Of a DNA stretch of 42,440 nt, positions 1 to 7,275 are shown piece after piece; the stretch's first letter is position 1, and each line of letters opens with the position of its first letter. The stretch is from Deltaproteobacteria bacterium. GTDB taxonomy: Bacteria; Desulfobacterota; Desulfobulbia; Desulfobulbales; Desulfurivibrionaceae. A program made the position numbers and the translations under genes. The notes beneath the pieces are model-generated. The model was not told the DNA's origin and did no database searches. It saw nothing but the letters and a program-made list of their open reading frames with translations. The DNA lies in NCBI GenBank assembly GCA_013349295.1, contig DUZW01000027.1:1-42440 (forward strand), in the 5' to 3' direction.

Positions 1-81
1 ATGCCGATGGTTCAACATGTTCGCAAGACGCTTGCGGAACATATCCAGTTGCGGGCTGCTTTTTTGCTCTTTCGGCTGCAT
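1..81 (-). CDS. IS5-type transposase, 5' end only (cut by window edge)
   Basis: The minus strand from ATG at 81 encodes 27 residues before leaving the window. They begin MQPKEQKSSPQLDMFRKRL and continue to a short stretch ending NHRH. The pattern of polar N-terminus, then Q-x-D-x-F-R-x-R-L, then N-x-R-H is how many IS5-superfamily transposases begin, where the next residues are usually a hydrophobic L-V-x-L-A helix. That match is from memory of the family. The body of the gene lies outside the window, so intactness cannot be judged. No strong ribosome binding site is visible. Confidence is moderate because only 27 residues are seen. Confidence 0.55.
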   Translation of the reverse strand, partial: MQPKEQKSSPQLDMFRKRLANMLNHRH

Positions 82-196
82 CGAAAATCACCAGAAATTG
101 GAGGGTAACACTGCAATATCCTGCAATCCATAGTGATATAAATCATCTGTTTTATCAATAAAAATCAAACTGTTATGTGTTTTTCAGGGCCGACTA
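1..196 (-). mobile_element. Probable end of an insertion sequence
   Basis: The transposase start at 81 is followed outward by about 115 bases of AT-rich non-coding DNA ending near 178-196, where TTTTTCAGGGCCGACTA reads like an IS terminal inverted repeat. The other end is outside the window, so neither repeat pairing nor target-site duplication can be checked. The boundary at about 196 is an estimate. Confidence 0.4.
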
Positions 197-426
197 AATA
201 ATAACACCGTGCGTTGGTGGGGCGCAAGCCGATCCTCTGTTTTGCCCATTATCACACCGCCGAGCACAAAAAAACTGCCGAAAAAGAGGTTCCGCTGTTG
301 AACACCCGGCAAGGAGGTATACACTTCGCGCGCCTGCAAACTCCCGGCAGAGCTGAAGCTCGATGATACTCAGATCATTTTTTACTCAGGAGAACCTTTC
401 CTTCTGCTTGAAGGCGGGGGGATCTG
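197..426. other. Gene-poor stretch between IS end and serine hydrolase gene
   Basis: There is no convincing complete gene. On the plus strand a stop-free frame runs from just after a TAA near 202 to a TGA near 364 and reads, in part, GRKPILCFAHYHTAEHKK. It lacks a good start with a ribosome binding site and could be a gene remnant left by the IS insertion, or chance. An AAGGAGG-like motif near 310-316 is not followed by a usable start codon. Confidence 0.4.
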
Positions 427-2001
427 TCAGCGCAGGTTGTAGTTGGTTTTCATCGCCTGGTAGATCATGGAAGAGACCTTACGAATCACGTTGCTCCGGG
501 CCATTTTCCAACGCCCGTAGTTGCTGGCTTTGTTTTGCTTTTCAATGATCCCCACAACCACATAGGGATAGCGGCGGCCGTTGTGGGCCTGGGGGGCCAG
601 GATGCCCATGTCGCCGCATAGGCGCGCGGTTGTGCCGGTTTTGTTGTAAACCAGGGTTCCCCGGGGGATCGAAGTGCCGCAGTACAGCCGGTCGCGACCG
701 GGCAGGGCCATCAACCGGCGAAGCTCTTCGCCGTGGGGGAGATCCTTGCGCCAGAGGGCAACCAGGAACCGACCGTAGTCCTTGGCTGAGGCCTTGTTCC
801 GGTAAGTTCTCCCGCCACTGGGGATGTATTCGACAATGGTGGTTTCGCGGAGCAGATGGCCGTAATGCTTGCTCAGAATTTTCTGCGCCGCCTTGGGTCC
901 GCCGACCTGCTTCAAAACCCAGTTGGTGGCGGCGTTGCTGCTGCGCTGGATCATCGCCTCCATTTTTTTCCGGGCCGTGGAACCGTATGTCAGTTTTCCT
1001 TCCTTGAGGCGATGAAAATAAGCGAGGGCGATGAACGGCTTTATCATGCTCGCTGCCTGGTAGGGGCTGTCGACGTTGATATCGACAAGGGTTTCCCCCT
1101 TGGTCAGATCAATGACCAGCCAGCCGGTTTTTTCATCCTTGGCTACCTTTCCTGTGCGCCGCAACTCATTGATATACTCCTCCAGCTGTTTTTCCAGGTC
1201 GCTGCTGGTACCGGCCCTGATTTCGCTGACGCATAGCTTCTTAACCCCGGCGAGAACAGGCACTGCTTCGGCGGCTTTATTTTGTTTATTGGCCACAGGG
1301 GGTTCCGGCGTGCATGGCCCAGGGGCGGCCTCGGCGTCCTTGCCCTCGTGGTCGAGCAGGCTTGACTCACCGAAAACCACCTCGTTATTCTCCTCCCGAG
1401 TGATGGAGGCGGCGACATGAATCTTGGCCAACAATTTAGCGTGCCGCCGAGCCAAGGCCATGGTCGACTGCTTATCGCCCTGCCGTCTGTAGATCAGGGT
1501 AAACTTGCCGTCATCGCTCTTTTCAATAAAGAGCTCTTTACCGACCTCGGCGCCAAGGTAGCTGTTGATTACCTGATACTGTTCGGTCAGGACTTCAAGG
1601 TTCGGGCCCCGGCCGTAACAGACATTGTAGAGTTCGTGATAGCCTTCATCCTCGATGGCCCTGGCGTCGCCCAGCCCGACCTTGCCGAGAATGGAGCTGT
1701 GGCGAACCGCCAGCTTTGCCGCGGAGAGGGCGGTGGTATTGCGATCATAAATAATACCGTACCGGTCGCCGCGCTGGACAATGCGCAATTTTTTGCCGAC
1801 CTCATCGCCGAGCTGGCTTTCCAATTCCTCCTTATAATCCTGGAGGTTGCTCAGGTCGGTGTCCCAGATATAGAGAATGTCATAGCTGCTGGCGGGCGGC
1901 AAAGCCTTTGCCTGTGCCATGCCGGGCAGAAGGAGCAGGGCAAGGAGGAAGAGTGCGGCCACGGTGTGGTGGAAGCTGGGGCGGACATTTTTGTGCATCA
2001 T
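427..2001 (-). CDS. Secreted serine hydrolase of the class A beta-lactamase fold with duplicated N-terminal region
   Basis: The protein has 524 residues. Residues 1-31 form a signal peptide with hydrophobic core VAALFLLALLLLPGMAQA. The C-terminal half (about 265-520) carries the serine beta-lactamase/PBP-fold triad: SxxK at S318-M-I-K321, SSN at 354-356 in the SxN position, and KTGT at 454-457. This places it in the Beta-lactamase2 group, acting in the periplasm on peptidoglycan-type substrates. True antibiotic hydrolysis is not implied, and the usual Glu166 region is not obvious. The N-terminal half holds two related units of about 47 residues at roughly 63-109 and 149-196. Both read LGxEVGK, then an I-Y-containing strand, then an AL/LA-x-RH helix. 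A Pro/Ala/Lys-rich linker (220-250) separates the halves. The start follows a double ATG. It is transcribed alone. Confidence 0.85.
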   Translation of the reverse strand: MMHKNVRPSFHHTVAALFLLALLLLPGMAQAKALPPASSYDILYIWDTDLSNLQDYKEELESQLGDEVGKKLRIVQRGDRYGIIYDRNTTALSAAKLAVRHSSILGKVGLGDARAIEDEGYHELYNVCYGRGPNLEVLTEQYQVINSYLGAEVGKELFIEKSDDGKFTLIYRRQGDKQSTMALARRHAKLLAKIHVAASITREENNEVVFGESSLLDHEGKDAEAAPGPCTPEPPVANKQNKAAEAVPVLAGVKKLCVSEIRAGTSSDLEKQLEEYINELRRTGKVAKDEKTGWLVIDLTKGETLVDINVDSPYQAASMIKPFIALAYFHRLKEGKLTYGSTARKKMEAMIQRSSNAATNWVLKQVGGPKAAQKILSKHYGHLLRETTIVEYIPSGGRTYRNKASAKDYGRFLVALWRKDLPHGEELRRLMALPGRDRLYCGTSIPRGTLVYNKTGTTARLCGDMGILAPQAHNGRRYPYVVVGIIEKQNKASNYGRWKMARSNVIRKVSSMIYQAMKTNYNLR

Positions 2002-2415
2002 GGGCAGGCTGCTGGGGGTGTTTTTTGTACAGAGAAGGATTTTATCTGATTTTTTATATGCATAACCTCACTATGAGACCCCACTTAAGGCCAAATTGCA
2101 ATGTTTGGGGGGATATTTTTTCCCTGGGAGCGGTATTGCCTTGCCAAGCGTGGTGCTTTGACAGATTTTTTCCTTCTCGTCGTTTCATGTGGATTTAAGC
2201 AACTCTTACAATTATGATAAAAGGATCGAGAATAAATGTGCAGAGATGGAGTGTCATGGAGGACGTCTTTGACAGCTCAAAACAACTTACCGGCAACAAG
2301 GGTTAACCCCATGATCAAGCCTATACGGCGATAGCGAAACCATACCGACATTCGACGGTCAAGTTATTGTACACATTTAATTCGCACACCACTTGCCGAC
2401 AAGACAGACGACAGC
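2002..2415. other. Intergenic region between divergent genes
   Basis: This 414-base stretch separates the serine hydrolase (minus) from the receiver-domain gene (plus) and must carry both promoters. I see no RNA gene, strong hairpin or repeat. Only very short ORFs occur, none with both a ribosome binding site and protein-like composition. Confidence 0.5.
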
Positions 2416-3216
2416 ATGACAACAGATAAAAAAAAGATACTCATTATCGACGAATCACCCCTGTATGAGCATGGCCTTAATTCCATGCTCGGCAGTAAAC
2501 TGTGTGAAATCGAAACAGTAAAAAGCGCCGATTTAGCCTTGCTGAAAATTATCCGGTGGAATCCGGATCTGATTATTACAAGTATTGAAGTTGGCAATAT
2601 AAGCGGATTCGACCTTTGTCTCATCATCAAGATGATGCCTGATTTCGCCGGGGTCCCAATTATACTTTTCACCTCAAGTGATGAAAAATGTGTCCACAAA
2701 AAAGCGGCTGATGTCGGGGCTGATTATTATGTAAGAAAAGACACAAAAGCTCTTGGGGCTATCAAGAAGATATTTGATGCTCTTTCACATGAAAAAAGCT
2801 CAGAATTCCAACAAGATCACGAAAAACGTCAAATCCAAAACGTTCTTCTTGTGGATGACTCCAGCACCATGCGTAAAATTATTAAAAATATTCTCACCAG
2901 CATCGGTATTGCAAATGTGGTTGAAGCTGAAAACGGAAAAGACGGCATGGAAAAGCTTGCCGCTAATGAGATTGACATGATTATTTCCGACTGGAGCATG
3001 CCGGTAATGAACGGTGTGGAAATGATCAAAAGAATACGCCGGGATCAAAAATACAACAATCTGCCAATCGTTATGGTCTCTGCTGAAGTACAGGAAGAAA
3101 TTGAAAAGGCAATGAATCTTGGCATTAGCGACTACCTCCGAAAACCATTCAATGCCTTGGACATGAAACAACTTGTAGCCAAATTTTCAATGAACTTGAA
3201 TATTTCAGCTAATTGA
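2416..3216 (+). CDS. Two-receiver (REC-REC) response regulator, first receiver lacks the phospho-acceptor Asp
   Basis: The protein has 266 residues and no DNA-binding or enzymatic output domain. REC1 (about 6-124) keeps the acidic D12-E13 pair, the T/S switch region (FTSS at 85-88) and K108. At the position of the phosphorylated Asp it has Ser56, in D-L-I-I-T-S, so it should not be phosphorylated in the usual way. REC2 (about 141-256) is complete: D147-D148, D192 in S-D-W-S-M-P, S222 and K243-P. The pair is likely a CheY-like signalling protein. It lies 22 bases before a CheX-type phosphatase gene on the same strand, which suggests an operon in which CheX dephosphorylates REC2 (inference). 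No histidine kinase is nearby. The ATG at 2416 is the first in frame; its ribosome binding site is weak. Confidence 0.88.
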   Translation: MTTDKKKILIIDESPLYEHGLNSMLGSKLCEIETVKSADLALLKIIRWNPDLIITSIEVGNISGFDLCLIIKMMPDFAGVPIILFTSSDEKCVHKKAADVGADYYVRKDTKALGAIKKIFDALSHEKSSEFQQDHEKRQIQNVLLVDDSSTMRKIIKNILTSIGIANVVEAENGKDGMEKLAANEIDMIISDWSMPVMNGVEMIKRIRRDQKYNNLPIVMVSAEVQEEIEKAMNLGISDYLRKPFNALDMKQLVAKFSMNLNISAN

Positions 3217-3238
3217 CATCAATATCACCTGCTCACAA

Positions 3239-3736
3239 ATGAGCAGATCGGATTACAGACTGATGAAAGTTGAATTTTTAAACCCTTTTTTAACCGCGAC
3301 CCAAAATGTCATTGAAACAATGGCGAGAATGCCGGTAAGGGCCCAAGCTCTTCGTCTGAAAAACAGCAAAACCACATATGGGATAGTGACCGGCATAATC
3401 GGCATGGCTTCCGAGACTCTTGTCGGAAGTATGATAATCAGCTTTTCAGAACCATGTATTTTGAAAATTGTTGCAAACATGACCATGGAGCCGGAGAAAG
3501 ATAAGATTGATGCAGACGTCGTTGATGCGGTGGGCGAGTTGACAAACATGGTTTGCGGGGGAGCCAAAACCTTACTCGCTAAATTAAATATGAAATTTGA
3601 TCTCGCTTTGCCCACGACAGTTGTCGGGAAGGATATTGAAATAGGCTACCGCATTAATACGCCTATTATCGTTATTCCTTTTATGACCGAGAATGGAGAG
3701 TTTGTTGTTGAAGCAAATCTCGAATATCGCAAATGA
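3239..3736 (+). CDS. CheX-like CheY-P phosphatase
   Basis: The protein has 165 residues. CheX/CheC/FliY phosphatases carry an E-x-x-N motif on a helix that inserts into the receiver active site. Here it is E100-L-T-N103, within G-E-L-T-N-M-V-C-G-G-A-K, the typical CheX context. The N-terminus reads MKVEFLNPFLTAT from residue 9, which is how CheX proteins normally start, so ATG 3263 may be the true start; neither ATG has a strong ribosome binding site. It follows the two-receiver protein at 2416-3216 with a 22-base gap, a natural enzyme-substrate pair. No other chemotaxis or flagellar genes are in the window, so the pathway served is unknown. Confidence 0.85.
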   Translation: MSRSDYRLMKVEFLNPFLTATQNVIETMARMPVRAQALRLKNSKTTYGIVTGIIGMASETLVGSMIISFSEPCILKIVANMTMEPEKDKIDADVVDAVGELTNMVCGGAKTLLAKLNMKFDLALPTTVVGKDIEIGYRINTPIIVIPFMTENGEFVVEANLEYRK

Positions 3737-3862
3737 TGACATGGATCGCTCCGCAGATGGTTTCGCCCGATGCAGCAAAAAGACAGCATACATTCATACC
3801 CCCATCTCCATGCACCTATTTGCGGGAACAAGAGCAAGCCATCTCAAAAAATGGAGGAGCAG

Positions 3863-4207
3863 ATGAAAATCGATTGGGCCTACCTGCGTAAGGGCTGAAC
3901 ATCCTGCCGGAATGCTCAGGAGGTTCTTGAGCGGGGAAAAGTCGTGATTGACGAGGTGGTTGACGCCCGTGCGGTGCGGATAGATGGCGCGGCGGCCTGG
4001 GAGGTGTTGCACGATGCGATGAAAATCACCGTGGCCAAGGGAAAGCAGCTTTCACACTTCCATCCGCGAAAGGATGCAAAAAATGAGATCCTCAAGCAGG
4101 TAATGGGGCCAAGCGGCAATCTCCGCGCACCTACCTTGCGGGTCGGCGACGAGTTTGTGGTCGGCTTTCATCCTGACTTCTACACCCAATGGCTGCAGGG
4201 GAAATAG
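3863..4207 (+). CDS. ArsC-family (thioredoxin-fold) selenoprotein, UGA at 3896-3898 read as selenocysteine
   Basis: Reading in frame from ATG 3863 through TGA at 3896-3898 gives 114 residues, ending at TAG 4205-4207. The start has a strong GGAGG at 3853-3857 with 5-base spacing. The N-terminus is MKIDWAYLRKG-Sec-TSC, giving U12-x-x-C15, a redox motif in the place where ArsC/Spx-like proteins have CxxC or CxxS. The rest keeps a thioredoxin-like layout, including R-A-P-T-L before the last strand in the cis-Pro position. Such proteins, with the near-identical start MKID...RKGUTSC, are known to me as the ArsC family (seleno)protein of deltaproteobacteria. A UGA-as-stop gene model would lose the active site and start at GTG 3944. 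A hairpin suited to SECIS lies just after the UGA. Role: a thiol/selenol oxidoreductase of unknown substrate; arsenate reduction is not shown. It converges on the HesB-like gene at 4411-4869. Confidence 0.92.
3902..3937 (+). promoter_or_regulatory. Bacterial SECIS element for the ArsC-family selenoprotein
   Basis: Directly downstream of the UGA (3896-3898) an upper stem pairs CTCAGG (3915-3920) with CTTGAG (3926-3931) around the loop AGGTT (3921-3925). The outer stem TCC..CCG (3902-3904, 3907-3909) pairs with CGGGGA (3932-3937). The apical loop carries GGU and starts 23 nucleotides after the UGA. This fits the known bacterial SECIS pattern: loop 16-37 nt downstream, with G in the first loop positions and GGU as in the fdhF element recognised by SelB. 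It lies inside the coding sequence, as expected in bacteria. Confidence 0.8.
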
Positions 4208-4255
4208 AGGCCAACCGGAAAGAACCCTGGGCCGAGCAAGTGCACCGGCGCACAT

Positions 4256-4288
4256 AAAAAAAACAGGGACGAAAAATCGACCCTGTTT
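4256..4288 (-). terminator. Rho-independent terminator for the HesB-like gene, possibly bidirectional
   Basis: AAACAGGG (4261-4268) pairs with CCCTGTTT (4281-4288); an A.A mismatch and two more GC pairs lead to an AAAAAT loop. On the minus strand the hairpin runs into eight U (plus-strand A 4256-4263), the classic form. It lies 123 bases beyond the extended HesB-like frame (stop 4411-4413), and 49 bases after the plus-strand selenoprotein stop, so it may serve both convergent genes. Confidence 0.75.
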
Positions 4289-4410
4289 CCTGAGGAGTAG
4301 CCTCACACAAAGTATACGTGCGTTGTAGCTGCCGTTTTGAATGTAAGGTTAGGCACTCCCTCATTAACTTCAGGCTACCACTTCCCCAAATAATAAGTAA
4401 AGAAGAATTT

Positions 4411-4869
4411 CTAAAAAATAACGCCTTGCTTCACAACTGCCTTTACCTCAGGCCCTTCCCGCAGGTTCTCGACAATCGCCGCTGCTGGGGCGCGAGTGTT
4501 GAACGGGTCGCGTCAGGTTTTGCACTTGCCGCCTTCGAGCTTGGGGAAACCTTGCAGGTTGAAGCTCTGGCCGCAGCCGCAGGTGGTTTTCGTATTGGAA
4601 TTGGTGAACTGCAAGCCCCCGTTGATCAGCTCGTCGGAGTAATCGATGACCAACCCGTCAAGAAATTTCACACTCGCTTCATCGCTCACAATCCGGATTG
4701 ATCCTGCCGTATGGACCAGACTCTCCCCGGCCTGCATTTCGCCGGCGATTGCCGCGCCGTACGTCAGACCGGCACACCCGCCTTCCTTGACGATGACCCG
4801 CAGAAACTGACCCGGTCTCAGCTTGTTGTTCAGCATCGCCTCTGCTGTTTCCTTGATGGTGATATGCAT
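4411..4869 (-). CDS. IscA/HesB-like protein, probable selenoprotein with UGA-encoded residue 119 and C-terminal tail
   Basis: To the first in-frame TGA (4513-4515) this is a 118-residue A-type Fe-S carrier-like protein starting at ATG 4869 with GGGAGG upstream. It has C32 in G-G-C-A-G-L-T-Y-G and C97-G-C99-G in the C-terminal CGCG motif, the three cysteines that bind Fe-S clusters in IscA/ErpA/HesB. Typical IscA ends soon after CGCG-SF. Here the frame runs on through N-L-Q-G-F-P-K-L-E-G-G-K-C116-K-T, then UGA, then 33 more sense codons to TAG at 4411-4413, with protein-like, fairly GC-rich third positions. Reading UGA as Sec gives C116-x-x-U119, a classic redox motif. HesB-like proteins are, as I recall, a listed prokaryotic selenoprotein family. 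A bulged hairpin lies at the expected distance. If UGA is a plain stop, the gene is 4513-4869. The CDS itself is secure; the Sec reading is an inference supported by the selenoprotein next door. Confidence 0.7.
4468..4496 (-). promoter_or_regulatory. Candidate SECIS hairpin of the HesB-like gene
   Basis: On the minus strand, nucleotides +17 to +45 after the TGA fold as CTCG-CGCC, an eight-base loop CCAGCAGC, GGCG, a five-base 3' bulge, then CGAG. The loop begins about 24 nt after the UGA, inside the 16-37 nt window for bacterial SECIS. It lacks the GGU loop of the neighbouring element, so support is only moderate. An alternative fold pairs CGCGA right after the UGA with TCGCG. Confidence 0.4.
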
Positions 4870-5180
4870 GAAAACCTCCCTGAGTAATTTTTTATCCGCA
4901 TAAAAGTACTATTGGCAGGCTAAAGATGATTGTCAAGGCTGTGAACAAAGGGGAGCAGCGGGAGGAGAAGAACTTACGAGCCAGAGCCGATTCCGGAACA
5001 GATTTTTTCCTCATGATCGAGTAAGATGTCCGTGGACATTACCACCTGGGATCCCCAGGGAATCCGGGGGCAACCAAACAGCGGCTGTTCGCAGTTTCTC
5101 GCCGGACTCCCCCAGCAATCCATGTAAACCCCGACTCATCTGCGCACATGAGTTCAGGCCCCAACAATAAGGATGCGCAC

Positions 5181-6065
5181 ATGCCCTCCATTATCCAATG
5201 CCCAGTTTGCCGGGAACCGCTGCTGCCAACAGCGACCGGCTACCAATGCGCCGCGTTGCACTGCTTCGACGCGGCCCGCCAGGGTTATGTCAACCTGGTG
5301 CTTTCCCACAACAAACATTCCAAAGAACCGGGGGACGACCCGGAGATGGTCTTAAGCCGGAGACGATTCCTGGAACTGGGGTTTTATAACCCGGTGTCCG
5401 ACGGGATCAATGAGGCCATCGGAACCGTGCTTGCTGAATTGGAGCGCGGCAGCGGTTGCAGCGTGCTTGATGCCGGTTGCGGCGAAGGCTTTTATCTTGC
5501 CCGTCTCAAAAAGACCTTGGCCCAGGGCAGTGCATCGCCGCTGGTGCTGGAGTACCATGGGGTCGATGTTTCCAAATTTGCGATCCGCCTCGCCACCCAG
5601 CGTGACCGGAGCATGGGGTGGTTCGTGGCGAGCATCAACGATCTGCCCTATCTGGATGCTTCCCTGGATCTCGTGCTTAATGTCTTTTCCCCGGCCAACA
5701 CCCCGGAATTTGCCCGGATCCTCAAGGAGGGCGGCAGCCTGGTCTTCGTAAGCCCGGGGCCGAGACACCTTAACGGTCTGCGGGAGATCATCTATCCTGT
5801 CACCCGGGAGCATGGAGCCCCCGCGATCACAGCAAAAGCCGAAGCGTTTTTTGCTCCTGCCGCCGTATCGCGGATCACCTACCCGCTCGAACTCAAAAGC
5901 AACGAGGAAATCATGGACCTGCTGGCCATGACCCCCTATTACTGGAACATCGATAGGGAGACCAAAGCCAAGGTGACGGCCCTCGACTATTTGCAGCTGG
6001 ATGTCGATGTGGAGATCCGGGTGTTCAGGAAAAAGAGCGGGAACGGCGAACCCACTGAAACTTGA
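5181..6065 (+). CDS. rlmA: 23S rRNA (guanine-N1)-methyltransferase, RlmA-like
   Basis: The protein has 294 residues from ATG 5181. That start is preceded by AAGGA at 5170-5174; a longer in-frame start at 5148 adds 11 residues without a ribosome binding site. The N-terminal zinc finger has C-P-V-C, then C and C-F-D, followed by A-A-R-Q-G-Y-V-N-L, the signature of RlmA/RrmA. These enzymes methylate N1 of G745 or G748 in helix 35 of 23S rRNA using S-adenosylmethionine. Next come K-E-P-G-D-D-P-E-M-V, the SAM motif L-D-A-G-C-G-E-G, D-V-S-K-F-A-I, and S-P-G-P-R-H-L, all matching E. coli RlmA in order. The length is near the 269 of E. coli. The nearest neighbours are on the opposite strand or distant, so it is probably monocistronic. 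Confidence 0.9.
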   Translation: MPSIIQCPVCREPLLPTATGYQCAALHCFDAARQGYVNLVLSHNKHSKEPGDDPEMVLSRRRFLELGFYNPVSDGINEAIGTVLAELERGSGCSVLDAGCGEGFYLARLKKTLAQGSASPLVLEYHGVDVSKFAIRLATQRDRSMGWFVASINDLPYLDASLDLVLNVFSPANTPEFARILKEGGSLVFVSPGPRHLNGLREIIYPVTREHGAPAITAKAEAFFAPAAVSRITYPLELKSNEEIMDLLAMTPYYWNIDRETKAKVTALDYLQLDVDVEIRVFRKKSGNGEPTET

Positions 6066-6126
6066 AAGATAAAGGCGAGCCGGTGCCTGGTCTCCCTGCC
6101 CCGGGACATGAAGCACTCGTTTTGGC

Positions 6127-7275
6127 TCAACTATCCTTGGTCGTGTGACAGGTAAAGCATCCCGTATTCACATCCCCGCTTTGATGCGCATTCATTTGAC
6201 TGTAATCCCAGCGCAGCATGTCCGGATACGGACTGGCATGGGCCATATGACAGGAGAGGCAGGTCACGACATCGGTACCGGGGGTAACGGTGTTGCCGGG
6301 TGATGCCGGTATCGTGGTGCGACCGATGGGCGCCTCGATACTGTAAGTTGTGTAATTCTGGTATTCCCCGGAGGCCGGGAGGACGATATCGTTCGGGTGC
6401 CGAATGAATGGCGAGGTTATATCCGGGCCGATGCCGTCGCTTTTAGGTCCGGTGAGGGTGTGGAAATTGCCGTGACAAGTGCCGCAGAATCCGCTGATCG
6501 TGTGGTTGGGGGGGGAAACGCCCTTGCTGCCGTGGCAACTGGTGGCGGTGCAACCCAAGGTCATGGGTGTTGTAGTGCCGTAATATTCGTTGTGGCTTGT
6601 GGAACTGACATTCTGCCATCTGTCGGTCTCGTTTTCATAGCCTCTCACACCGACAAGAAAGCGATAGCTGTTTGCTGCGCTGTCGGCCACTGCCAGTTGG
6701 CCGTCCACGTTGTTATGATGCGCGCCATTAAGAGCAACGACATCGGTGGGCGAACCGCTGGAATACCTGTACCCATGGCATCCGTTCATCCCGGCACAGG
6801 TCAGATTTGAGGCGTTTACAATATACCCTTCGTGGCCGGATTGCCTGATCCCGCCAGGCAGTGTATTGACAAAGGTGGCATCTTGAAATGCCGTGCCCAG
6901 AGCAATGACATTATGGCCATGGCTGTTGGATGCAGTTCCTTTAAGGCCGGTAATGTACCCAAAATTCCCGGCAGCAAGGTCTCCACTGGGATCGGAATGC
7001 ATGACCTGGGGGACCTGGCTACCGTTCATGTTGACGATCTTCTGAGCGGTTGCCTGACCGTGGCAGCCGAGACAGTCTCCCCGCAGCAGGTTTCGCTCCA
7101 CCTTGGTGGAACTGTTAAACTGCATGCTGGCGCCTTGCTGGCTGTTGTGCATGGTATGGCAGTTGCCGCATTCGCCGGTGATTTTTGCCCAGACAGAACC
7201 GGCCAAAATAAAAGGAATGACAAATGCAGTCCGAGCAAGATGCATTTTGAGCTGATGCGTCCGTTTGCTTATCAT
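6127..7275 (-). CDS. Secreted multiheme c-type cytochrome (seven heme-binding motifs)
   Basis: The protein has 382 residues from ATG 7275, chosen for GGGGGAAG at 7282-7289; a start at 7317 would give 14 extra residues and a poor signal peptide. Residues 1-30 form a signal peptide (hydrophobic TAFVIPFILAGSVWA). Five classic CxxCH motifs lie at about 36, 68, 264, 339 and 373. Two spaced variants are present: C-A-G-M-N-G-C-H (CX5CH) at about 160 and C-T-A-T-S-C-H (CX4CH) at about 242. Many extra His residues could act as distal ligands. Such cytochromes carry electrons in the periplasm or at the outer surface of metal-, sulfur- or sulfate-reducing deltaproteobacteria. The first segment (C-G-N-C-H-T-M-H-N-S) resembles the doubled-CXXCH class. 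It is not in an obvious operon, and partner and acceptor are unknown. Confidence 0.9.
   Translation of the reverse strand: MISKRTHQLKMHLARTAFVIPFILAGSVWAKITGECGNCHTMHNSQQGASMQFNSSTKVERNLLRGDCLGCHGQATAQKIVNMNGSQVPQVMHSDPSGDLAAGNFGYITGLKGTASNSHGHNVIALGTAFQDATFVNTLPGGIRQSGHEGYIVNASNLTCAGMNGCHGYRYSSGSPTDVVALNGAHHNNVDGQLAVADSAANSYRFLVGVRGYENETDRWQNVSSTSHNEYYGTTTPMTLGCTATSCHGSKGVSPPNHTISGFCGTCHGNFHTLTGPKSDGIGPDITSPFIRHPNDIVLPASGEYQNYTTYSIEAPIGRTTIPASPGNTVTPGTDVVTCLSCHMAHASPYPDMLRWDYSQMNAHQSGDVNTGCFTCHTTKDS

Noticed and set aside
427..2001. Class A beta-lactamase conferring drug resistance
   Set aside because: The SxxK, SxN-like and KTG motifs are present, but the Glu166 loop is not recognisable and the architecture differs from known resistance enzymes. 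Serine hydrolase is the safer call.
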